From: Acidimicrobiales bacterium
GTDB lineage: Bacteria; Actinomycetota; Acidimicrobiia; Acidimicrobiales; Iamiaceae
Direction of reading: 5' to 3'
DNA length: 64,000 nucleotides
Assembly: GCA_035630295.1 (NCBI GenBank)
Contig: DASQKY010000053.1
Span: 1 to 64,000, forward strand
In this document: positions 51,103 through 58,031 of the stretch, piece by piece
How the letters are laid out: each line of letters starts with the position of its first letter
Position numbering within the stretch: position 1 is the stretch's first letter
Notes under the pieces: model-generated
Database searches by the model: none
What the model was told of the DNA's origin: nothing
What the model saw: only the letters and a program-made list of their open reading frames with translations
Made by a program: the position numbers and the translations under genes

Positions 51103-52946
51103 GCGGCGACGAGGCGGGACGCCCAGAGGTCCCCGGCTACGAGATCGTCCGGGAGCTGGGTCGGGGGGGCTTCGCCACCGTGTACGAGGCCCAGCAGCTG
51201 TCCGTCGACCGGCGGGTGGCGCTCAAGGTGGTGGCCACCTCGGGGCTGAGCCCGGACGTGACCCGGCGCTTCCGGAGCGAGCTCCGCACCATCGGCACCC
51301 TGTCCTGGCACCCCCACGTGGTGGCCCTGCACGATGGGGGCATCACCCCGGCCGGGGTCCCCTTCCTGGCCATGGAGCTCGTCGCCGGAGGATCGTGGGG
51401 TGACCGCGTCGACCAGGATGGCCCCTGTCCTCCCGACACGGTGCTGGCCGTGGGCCTCCAGGTGGCCGACGCCCTGGCCGCCGCCCACGACGCCGGCATC
51501 GTGCACCGGGACGTCAAGCCCGAGAACGTCCTCGTCGGACGGCGGGGCGAGGCCCTGCTGGCCGACTTCGGCGTGGCCACGCTGACCGACGGCACCGGCT
51601 CGGTCAGCGGGTCGTTCGTCGGCACGTTGCTCTACGCCGCTCCGGAGCTGCTGGAAGGCACCAGGGCCGACCCGGGCTCGGACATCTACGCCGTCGGCGC
51701 CACCCTCTACACGTTGGCCCGGGGCCGAGCGGCCCACGCCTCCGAGGAGGACGACGAATCCCCGGCGGCCGTCATCCACCGGGTGCTGTCGGCCCAGCCA
51801 CCGCCGCTCCCCCCCGACGTGCCGCGCCCGCTGGCGTCGGTCATCGAGCGGGCCATGGCCCGGGAGCCGGAGGGGCGGCCCGCCTCGGCCGAGGAGCTGC
51901 AGGCCGAGCTCCGGGAGGCCGCCGCCGCCCTGGCCGGCGGCGCGGCGGCGGAAGCACCCGAGGGCGGGGCCCCAGCCACCATCGCCTACCGGCCGGGCCT
52001 ACCGGCGCCCGGACCGGTGGCCCCGCCCCCGGTGGTCGAACCGACCGAGCCCCCCGGCTCGGTCGAGGACGCCACGCCCGCACCCCCCGCCCCTCCGGCG
52101 CCTCCCGCGGCAGCGACGCCCGCGCCTCCCCCGCCCCCGACCTTCCCCCCTCCGCCCACCGGGCCGGTCCTGTCCTCGGCGCAGGAGTCGGAACGCCTGG
52201 CCTCCCTCCCCCCGCCACCGGGAGCTGTCGACCCGGCCCCGCCGAGGCCGACCGAGCCGGACCCGTACGGGGCGCCCTTCGCCCACCGCCAGACCACCCA
52301 CGACCGCACCTTCCCGGTTCCCGTCCCCGTTCCCGTGCACCGACCGGCTCCGGTCCCGGTGCCGGCGTACGGCGGCCCCGTCCCCTGGCACGACGGCCCC
52401 CGGCCCGAGGTGAGGTCGTCGATGTGGCGCTCCCTCCTGGCCGCCACGTTCTGCTGCGCCCCCATCGGGCTGGGGTACGCCATCCAGGCCCACCTCCGGT
52501 TGATCAGGGTCGGTGGCGGCCTGCGCCGACCCCGACCGAAGGGCCGGCTGGCCGTCGCCGTCGCCTACGCGTGGTCGGCAGCCATGCTGGTGGTGCCCCT
52601 CATCTTCTTGCTCAGCAGCCTCTTCGAGCTCCGCGACACCACCAGCCGCTACCGGGGCCGATGGGAAGGCACCGGCGCCGGCGTGACCCTGACCGTGGCG
52701 CTCGAGCCGACCGCCAGCGGCCTGGCGATGGAGGGCACCTTCACGTCACGGTCGACGGGCCTGGAGTGCTCGGGCCGCTACCACAACTCGGACTTCGACG
52801 ATGCCGATGTCACCTTCGACGTCGCTGGGCGGTGCAACCCTCCGATCGACCTGCCGGCGACCGTCCAGATGTCCCTGAGCGAGGACGGGGAGACCCTGAC
52901 CGTCCACACCCCCGGCACCATCACCCGCCTTCGCAAGCAGAGCTGA
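51099..52946 (+). CDS. membrane Ser/Thr protein kinase, PknB-like
   Basis: 615 residues. Cytoplasmic Hanks kinase (about 14-275): Gly loop GRGGFATV, Lys43, HRDVKPEN with catalytic Asp138, DFG Asp156, APE. A Pro-rich linker of about 170 residues follows, then two hydrophobic segments (about 448-468 and 486-508) with a CCAPIGLGYAIQA motif like the dispanin/CD225 fold, and a C-terminal beta-rich extracytoplasmic domain (about 520-610) with two cysteines. No PASTA repeats. GTG 51099 overlaps the preceding stop. Likely phosphorylates components of this operon; inference. Confidence 0.9.
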   Translation: MSGDEAGRPEVPGYEIVRELGRGGFATVYEAQQLSVDRRVALKVVATSGLSPDVTRRFRSELRTIGTLSWHPHVVALHDGGITPAGVPFLAMELVAGGSWGDRVDQDGPCPPDTVLAVGLQVADALAAAHDAGIVHRDVKPENVLVGRRGEALLADFGVATLTDGTGSVSGSFVGTLLYAAPELLEGTRADPGSDIYAVGATLYTLARGRAAHASEEDDESPAAVIHRVLSAQPPPLPPDVPRPLASVIERAMAREPEGRPASAEELQAELREAAAALAGGAAAEAPEGGAPATIAYRPGLPAPGPVAPPPVVEPTEPPGSVEDATPAPPAPPAPPAAATPAPPPPPTFPPPPTGPVLSSAQESERLASLPPPPGAVDPAPPRPTEPDPYGAPFAHRQTTHDRTFPVPVPVPVHRPAPVPVPAYGGPVPWHDGPRPEVRSSMWRSLLAATFCCAPIGLGYAIQAHLRLIRVGGGLRRPRPKGRLAVAVAYAWSAAMLVVPLIFLLSSLFELRDTTSRYRGRWEGTGAGVTLTVALEPTASGLAMEGTFTSRSTGLECSGRYHNSDFDDADVTFDVAGRCNPPIDLPATVQMSLSEDGETLTVHTPGTITRLRKQS

Positions 52947-52967
52947 AGGCGGCCGGCCCCCGCAGCC

Positions 52968-53264
52968 ATGGCCCCACGTGCGAGGCTCCCTGGCATGGCC
53001 CGCCTGCTGCGTCGACTCGGGGCGTGGCTCCGCGCCGACAGCCCCGTCGGGCCCGACCAGATCGTGCCCGTCTCCCTCGGCTCGGACCTGCCTCGCACCC
53101 AGCTCATCGTCGAGACCTGCCGGTCCGAGGGGCTGGTGGTGGAGCTCGAGCCCCACGTCAGCCACGCGTACCCGTTCCTCGGCTCCGATCAGCGCATGCT
53201 GGTCCGGGGCGCCGACCTGGCCGCGGCCGAGGCCATCATCGCCGACATCGACGCCGGGACGTAG
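52968..53264 (+). CDS. DUF2007-like putative signal-transducing protein
   Basis: 98 residues from ATG 52968, with internal ATG 52995 as an alternative start. A single small alpha/beta domain: VSLGSDLPRTQLIVETCRSEGLVVELE, then RMLVRGADLAAAEAIIADID, matching the DUF2007 pattern of a helix after the first strand and a final helix. Members are often fused to or near regulators; partner unknown. Last gene of the operon, 21 bases after the kinase stop. Confidence 0.65.
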   Translation: MAPRARLPGMARLLRRLGAWLRADSPVGPDQIVPVSLGSDLPRTQLIVETCRSEGLVVELEPHVSHAYPFLGSDQRMLVRGADLAAAEAIIADIDAGT

Positions 53265-53346
53265 GCCCCACCTGCGCCGACGGCCAGCTGCTCCCCGACC
53301 ATCGCCGACACGCGGTCCCCGCTCCGACGCCGCCGGGCCTCGGCGC
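53265..53346. other. short intergenic gap between convergent units
   Basis: No gene, promoter or strong hairpin seen between the DUF2007-like gene and the small reading frame that follows nrdJ. Confidence 0.4.
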
Positions 53347-53526
53347 TCAGCGCGTCCAGGGGGTGCCATCGCGTGCGACGGTCACGGGGAGCACGTCACC
53401 CTCGCAGACCGAGCGCCACACCGTCCTCGGGTGGACATCGATCGGGATCTGGACGGGGAGGCCTGGCCAACGCCCGGGAACGTCGGCGGCCGATCGGCCC
53501 GGCGGGCCGGCCAGTCGACCGTTCAC
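53347..53526 (-). CDS. possible 59-residue protein encoded after nrdJ
   Basis: Frame begins GTG one base after the nrdJ stop and runs 59 codons to TGA at 53347. The product ends with QIPIDVHPRTVWRSVCEGD followed by LPVTVARDGTPWTR, which reads like ordered protein, and most codons end in G or C. Tight linkage suggests cotranslation with nrdJ. No homologue is recalled, so this is tentative. Confidence 0.4.
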   Translation of the reverse strand: MNGRLAGPPGRSAADVPGRWPGLPVQIPIDVHPRTVWRSVCEGDVLPVTVARDGTPWTR

Positions 53527-53527
53527 A

Positions 53528-56404
53528 TCAGCTGCAGCCGCTGGTGCTGCCGCAGCTGGGGCAGGCGTGGCAGGAGCCGGCCCGCATCATCTGGACACCG
53601 CACTGCATGCAGTACGGGGCGTCGGAGTGGCGAGCCTCGGGGCGGGCCTGGGGCACCTGGGGGGCGGGGGTATCGTCGAGCACGCCGGCCCGCTCCAGCA
53701 GGCTGCGCTGCCCGCCCTCGTCCTGCTCCTCCATCTCCCGGGCCAGCTCGGAGGCCGAGGGGACCGACTTGGGGTCGGCCGGGATCTCGGAGCCCTGGCG
53801 GGTCTGGGTGACCGTCTCCTCCACCCCGGGGAGGGTGGGCTGGGTCCGCTCCGACACGGTGAGGATGCCCAGCTCGGCCCGCTCCTCGTAGGTGAGGTAC
53901 TGGACGGCCAGGCGACGGAACATGTAGTCGACCAGCGACGAGGCGATGCGCAGCTCGGGGTCGTCGGTCATGCCGGCCGGCTCGAAGCGGGTGTTGGTGA
54001 AGGTCTCCACGTAGGCCCGCAGGGGCACGCCGTACTGGAGGCCGTAGCTGATCGACACCGCGAAGGCGTCCATGATCCCGGCCAGGGTCGAGCCCTGCTT
54101 GGAGATGCGGATGAAGATCTCGCCGGGCCGGCCGTCCTCGTACTCGCCGACGCTGACGAAGCCCTTGCAGTCGGCCACCCGGAACTCGAAGGTCTTGGAC
54201 GTGCGGGTGCGGGGCAGCTTGCGCCGCACCGGCTCCTTGACGGTCACGACCTTCTCGACCACCCGCTCCACGACCCGCTCGACCACCTGGCCGGCGGTGG
54301 GCGTGTCCTCGGCGCCCGCCTTCTTGGTCATGGACAGGGGCTGGGACACCTTGCAGCCGTCGCGGTAGATGGCGATGGCCTTGACGCCCATCTGCCAGGC
54401 GTCGACGTGGAGCTGCTCCACGTCCTCGACCGAGGCCTCGGTGGGCATGTTGACGGTCTTGGAGATGGCCCCGGAGATGAAAGGCTGGACCGCGGCCATC
54501 ATCTTCACGTGGCCCAGGTAGTGGATCACGTTGTCGCCCATGGAGCAGGCGAAGACGGCCATGTGCTCGGCGGCCAGGTGGGGGGCGCCCACGATGGTCT
54601 TGTTCTCGTCGACGTAGGCCACGACCTCCGCGATGGCGCCCTCGTCGTAGCCCAGGTTGCGCAGGGCGCGGGGCACGGTCTGGTTGACGATGGACATGGT
54701 GCCCCCGCCCACCAGCTTCTTCGTCTTGACCAGCCCCAGGTCGGGCTCGATGCCGGTGGTGTCGCAGTCCATCATCAGGCCGATGGTCCCGGTGGGGGCC
54801 AGCACCGAGGCCTGGGAGTTGCGGACGCCGAACTGCTCGGCCATCTCGCAGGCCTCGTCCCAGGACTGCTGGGCCGCGCCCAACAGCTCGGACGGCACCA
54901 GCTCCTCGTCGATGCCGGCGGTGGCCGTGCGGTGCATGTCCAGCACCCGCAGCATGTGCTCGCGGTTCTCCTCGTAGCCGGCGAAGGGGCCCATGCGGGC
55001 CGCGGTGCGGGCCGAGACCTCGTACGCGTGGCCGGTCATGAGAGCGGTGATGGCCGCGGCCCAGGCCCGGCCCTCCTCGGAGTCGTACGGGGCGCCGGTG
55101 GCCATGAGCAGGGCGCCCAGGTTGGCGTAGCCCAGGCCCAGCTGCCGGAACTTGCGGCTGTTCTCGCCGATGGGGTCGGTCGGGTAGTCGGCCCGGCCCA
55201 CCAGGATCTCCTGGCCGGTGAACATGACCGCGCAGGCCTGCTTGAACCCGTCCACGTCGAAGGCGCCGTCGGTCCCGAGGAAGGCCAGCAGGTTGACCGA
55301 GGCCAGGTTGCAGGCCGAGTTGTCGATGTGCATGTACTCGCTGCACGGGTTGGAGCCGTTGATGCGGCCGGTGGCCGCCGCGGTGTGCCAGCGGTTGATG
55401 GTGGTGTCGAACTGCATGCCGGGATCGGCGCACTCCCAGGCCGCGGTGGCGAACTGGCGCATGAGGTCGCGGGCCCGGACGGTGCGGACCACCTCGCCGG
55501 AGGTGACGGCCCGCAGGTGCCAGTCGGCGTCGTCCACCACGGCCTGCATGAACTCGTCGGTGACCCGGACCGAGTTGTTGGCGTTCTGGTACTGGACCGA
55601 GGCCATGTCCCGGCCGTCGAGGCTCATGTCGAAGCCGGCCTCCTCGAGGACCCGGATCTTCTTCTCCTCGCGGGCCTTGACCCAGATGAAGTCCTCCACG
55701 TCGGGGTGGGTGACGTCGAGGATGACCATCTTGGCGGCCCGGCGGGTCTTGCCACCCGACTTGATGGTGCCGGCCGAGGCGTCGGCCCCCCGCATGAAGC
55801 TGACCGGGCCCGAGGCCGTGCCCCCGCCCTTCAGGTGCTCGACCGAGGAGCGGATCCTGGACAGGTTGACCCCGGCCCCCGAGCCGCCCTTGAAGATCAC
55901 GCCCTCCTCCCGGTACCAGTTCAGGATGGAGTCCATGGCGTCGTCCACGGAGAGGATGAAGCAGGCGCTGGCCTGCTGCGGGACGCCGGGCACGCCGATG
56001 TTGAACCACACCGGCGAGTTGAACGCCGCCTTCTGGGTGACGAGCAGGTGCTTCAGCTCGGCCCGGAAGGCCTCGGCCTCGTCGTCATCGGTGAAGTAGC
56101 CGCCCTCGACCCCCCAGGTCGTGATGGTGTCGGCCACCCGGTCGATGACCTGGCGCAGCGAGCTCTCCCGCTCCGGGGTGCCCAGGGTGCCCCGGAAGTA
56201 CTTCTGGGCCACGATGTTGGTGGCGTTGACCGACCAGCCGGTGGGGAACTCCACCCCCAGCTGCTCGAAGGCCACCGACCCGTCGGCCCAGTTGGTGATC
56301 CGGGCGTCGCGCCGATCCCAAGCCAGCTCGTCGTAGGGGTGCACGTCGGGCCGGGTGAAGTGCCGGCGGATGCCGATGCCGGTCTGCTCGGGGGCGAGAG
56401 CCAT
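53528..56404 (-). CDS. nrdJ: vitamin B12-dependent (class II) ribonucleotide reductase
   Basis: 958 residues. Adenosylcobalamin-dependent reduction of ribonucleotides to deoxyribonucleotides. Ten-stranded barrel with NSPVWFNIG, substrate-site NPCSEYMH (Cys-x-Glu), GTIGLMMDCDTTGIEP, and a C-terminal Cys-rich tail (CMQCGVQM, CHACPSCG) that shuttles reducing equivalents. ATG 56404 has AGGAGA upstream. A TTGACA/TGTAAT promoter and two palindromes fitting NrdR boxes lie upstream, and nrdR itself is in the window. No cobalamin riboswitch was seen. In Streptomyces nrdJ lies next to nrdR and lexA. Confidence 0.96.
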   Translation of the reverse strand: MALAPEQTGIGIRRHFTRPDVHPYDELAWDRRDARITNWADGSVAFEQLGVEFPTGWSVNATNIVAQKYFRGTLGTPERESSLRQVIDRVADTITTWGVEGGYFTDDDEAEAFRAELKHLLVTQKAAFNSPVWFNIGVPGVPQQASACFILSVDDAMDSILNWYREEGVIFKGGSGAGVNLSRIRSSVEHLKGGGTASGPVSFMRGADASAGTIKSGGKTRRAAKMVILDVTHPDVEDFIWVKAREEKKIRVLEEAGFDMSLDGRDMASVQYQNANNSVRVTDEFMQAVVDDADWHLRAVTSGEVVRTVRARDLMRQFATAAWECADPGMQFDTTINRWHTAAATGRINGSNPCSEYMHIDNSACNLASVNLLAFLGTDGAFDVDGFKQACAVMFTGQEILVGRADYPTDPIGENSRKFRQLGLGYANLGALLMATGAPYDSEEGRAWAAAITALMTGHAYEVSARTAARMGPFAGYEENREHMLRVLDMHRTATAGIDEELVPSELLGAAQQSWDEACEMAEQFGVRNSQASVLAPTGTIGLMMDCDTTGIEPDLGLVKTKKLVGGGTMSIVNQTVPRALRNLGYDEGAIAEVVAYVDENKTIVGAPHLAAEHMAVFACSMGDNVIHYLGHVKMMAAVQPFISGAISKTVNMPTEASVEDVEQLHVDAWQMGVKAIAIYRDGCKVSQPLSMTKKAGAEDTPTAGQVVERVVERVVEKVVTVKEPVRRKLPRTRTSKTFEFRVADCKGFVSVGEYEDGRPGEIFIRISKQGSTLAGIMDAFAVSISYGLQYGVPLRAYVETFTNTRFEPAGMTDDPELRIASSLVDYMFRRLAVQYLTYEERAELGILTVSERTQPTLPGVEETVTQTRQGSEIPADPKSVPSASELAREMEEQDEGGQRSLLERAGVLDDTPAPQVPQARPEARHSDAPYCMQCGVQMMRAGSCHACPSCGSTSGCS

Positions 56405-56426
56405 GTGTTCGTCTCCTGGGGGGAAC

Positions 56427-56440
56427 CACAACCTGTTGTG
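56427..56440. promoter_or_regulatory. candidate NrdR box 1 upstream of nrdJ
   Basis: CACAACCTGTTGTG, a perfect 6+2+6 palindrome in the nrdJ leader, similar to the ACA-rich NrdR box. Confidence 0.5.
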
Positions 56441-56467
56441 CCTGGGGCGGACCGAGCCGGGCCAGGA

Positions 56468-56480
56468 CCACAAGATGTGG
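56468..56480. promoter_or_regulatory. candidate NrdR box 2 upstream of nrdJ
   Basis: CCACAAGATGTGG, a perfect 5+3+5 palindrome just downstream of the expected transcription start. Centre lies about 40 bases (near four helical turns) from box 1. Confidence 0.45.
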
Positions 56481-56493
56481 ACGCGGGACGCTC

Positions 56494-56523
56494 ATTACAC
56501 CAGGGTAATTACAGCTGTGTCAA
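56494..56523 (-). promoter_or_regulatory. sigma-70-type promoter of nrdJ
   Basis: On the minus strand: TTGACA (56518-56523), 18-base spacer, TGTAAT (56494-56499). The -35 is a perfect consensus, and the AT-rich stretch stands out in this GC-rich window. Expected start near 56487. Confidence 0.75.
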
Positions 56524-56798
56524 CGGAGGCCGCGGCGCGAACTCCCAGGTCAGGGGGCGCTCGCGAAATCTCCCGCAAACGGGTTCGCGATCGCCCCCAA
56601 AGGACGTCGTCTCCAGCGGGACGGAGACACCCACACCCTCCCGTTCCGGGAGGCGCTGCGACCTCCGTCGACACGGGGGGCACCCTAGGGATGTCACCTT
56701 GTGGAACGGAAGGGGAAGACGCTGTGGATTCCCGTGGGATTTCCCCACCGTTCGTCCACAGCCCTGGGGACGACCGCGGCCCCCGGGGGGCCCTCCGG
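56524..56798. other. 275-base non-coding region with several inverted repeats
   Basis: No convincing gene on either strand. Contains TCGCGAA/TTCGCGA arms (56561-56590), CCTCCCG-TTC-CGGGAGG (56637-56653) and CTGTGGA/TCCACAG arms (56722-56761) enclosing GTGGG/CCCAC. Lies between the yceI stop and the nrdJ promoter. Confidence 0.5.
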
Positions 56799-57380
56799 TC
56801 AGGCCCGGGGGGTGGCCTCCAGGGCGATGTCGATGGTGGCCACCTTGCCGACCAGCACGCCGCCGGTCTCCAGGGCCTGGTTCCAGGTCAGGCCGAACTC
56901 CTCGCGGTCGAGCTCGAGGCGACCCTCGAAGCCGACCACCGGTGCGCCCCACGGGTTGCGGCCCATGCCGTTGTAGGTGGCGGTGAAGCTCACCGGCCGG
57001 GTCACGTCGCGGACGGTCAGGTCGCCCTCCAGCGTGAAGCTGTCCTCCTTCAGGTCGCGCACCCCGGTGGAGCGGAAGGTGAGGGCCGGGAAGGTGGCCG
57101 CGTCGAAGAAGTCGGGGCTGGTCAGGTGGGCGTCACGGTCGGGGGTGCCGGTGTCGATGGAGGCCACCGCGATGGTGATCTCCACCGAGCTGTCCAGCGG
57201 GTCCTCGGCGAAGGTGATGGTCCCCTCGACGTCGGAGAAGCGGCCCCGCACCTTGGACACCATCATGTGGCGCACCGAGAAGGTGAGCTCGGAGTGGCTG
57301 GTGTCGACCACATAGGGGCCGGGCTCGGGGATGGCCAGGCCGTGGAACTGGCGGGCGGGCAGGGTCGGGGCGTCGGACAT
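56799..57380 (-). CDS. YceI-family lipocalin-like protein
   Basis: 193 residues. YceI-type beta-barrel that binds polyisoprenoid-like lipids: YVVDTSHSELTFSVRHMMVSKVRG at the N-terminus, ITIAVASIDTGTPDRDAHL and FDAATFPALTFRST in the middle. No signal peptide, so probably cytoplasmic. GGAGGT upstream of ATG 57380. Divergent from a marR-type gene, with a palindromic operator 32-45 bases upstream of this start, so repression by that regulator is expected. Confidence 0.92.
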   Translation of the reverse strand: MSDAPTLPARQFHGLAIPEPGPYVVDTSHSELTFSVRHMMVSKVRGRFSDVEGTITFAEDPLDSSVEITIAVASIDTGTPDRDAHLTSPDFFDAATFPALTFRSTGVRDLKEDSFTLEGDLTVRDVTRPVSFTATYNGMGRNPWGAPVVGFEGRLELDREEFGLTWNQALETGGVLVGKVATIDIALEATPRA

Positions 57381-57411
57381 GGGGGGACCTCCGGGGTCAG
57401 GGTCAGAGTTT

Positions 57412-57425
57412 GTTGCGTGCGCAAC
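57412..57425. promoter_or_regulatory. palindromic operator, probable MarR site
   Basis: GTTGCG-TG-CGCAAC, perfect 6+2+6 palindrome between the divergent yceI-like and marR-like genes, closer to the yceI-like start. Confidence 0.65.
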
Positions 57426-57500
57426 TACCAGTGAGGGACAACGTCGCCCCTGCCCCGGTATTCCCCCGCCACCCGCCGCCCACCGGCGCGACCCCGTCGG

Positions 57501-57506
57501 TACCGT
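57501..57506 (+). promoter_or_regulatory. putative -10 element of the marR-like gene (leaderless type)
   Basis: TACCGT with 7 bases to ATG 57514; decides the start against longer upstream readings. Confidence 0.55.
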
Positions 57507-57513
57507 GGGCGCC

Positions 57514-58029
57514 ATGTCGCCCGCCGCCCCCCCCGACGCCGACGCCACCCCGGCGCTGGTCGACGACCCCCGCCTGACCGCCGTCGGCCTCCTGTTCGAA
57601 GCGGCCACCGGGCTGGGGGACCTGCTGGCCGGCCAGATCGGCGAGCACGGCCTGGCCCCTTCGGAGTTCGAGGCCCTGCTGCGCCTGGTGCGCAGCCCCG
57701 GCGGCCAGCTGCGCATGAGCGACCTGGCCACCCAGGCCAACCTGTCCAGCAGCGGCCTCACCCGGCTGGTCGACCGGCTCCAGGCCCGGGGCCTGGTGGA
57801 GCGGCGGGCCTGCCCCACCGACGGGCGGGGCGCCTTCGCGGTGGCCACCCCGGCCGGGACCGACCTGCTGCTCGGCGTCCTGCCCGGCCACGTCGCCGTC
57901 ATCGAGGCCTGGTACACCAGCCGCCTCGCCCCCCCCGACCTCGCCACGCTCTCCGGCGCCCTGCGCACCATCCGGGACGCCGTGCGGCCGGGGGCCGAGG
58001 CCGGCGCCCACGCCCCGCCGGCCGGCTGA
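57514..58029 (+). CDS. MarR-family transcriptional regulator
   Basis: 171 residues. Winged helix-turn-helix: LAPSEFEALLRLVRS, recognition region MSDLATQANLSSSGLTRLVDRL, wing VERRACPTDGRGAFAV. ATG 57514 follows TACCGT by 7 bases, hence a leaderless message. Divergently linked to the yceI-like gene, with a symmetric operator between them. The ligand is unknown. Convergent with the oxidoreductase (2-base gap). Confidence 0.92.
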   Translation: MSPAAPPDADATPALVDDPRLTAVGLLFEAATGLGDLLAGQIGEHGLAPSEFEALLRLVRSPGGQLRMSDLATQANLSSSGLTRLVDRLQARGLVERRACPTDGRGAFAVATPAGTDLLLGVLPGHVAVIEAWYTSRLAPPDLATLSGALRTIRDAVRPGAEAGAHAPPAG

Positions 58030-58031
58030 GC

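Noticed and set aside
53373-53891. Plus-strand frame of 172 codons opposite the nrdJ 3' end
   Set aside because: Mostly antisense to the conserved Cys-rich tail of nrdJ and composition is shadow-like.
56405-56523. Adenosylcobalamin riboswitch controlling nrdJ
   Set aside because: The leader is only about 85 bases and no B12-box-like sequence was seen.
56702-56761. TGTGGA and TCCACA elements suggesting DnaA boxes or an origin
   Set aside because: Only partial matches to the DnaA 9-mer, no dnaA/dnaN/parAB genes nearby and no AT-rich unwinding region.
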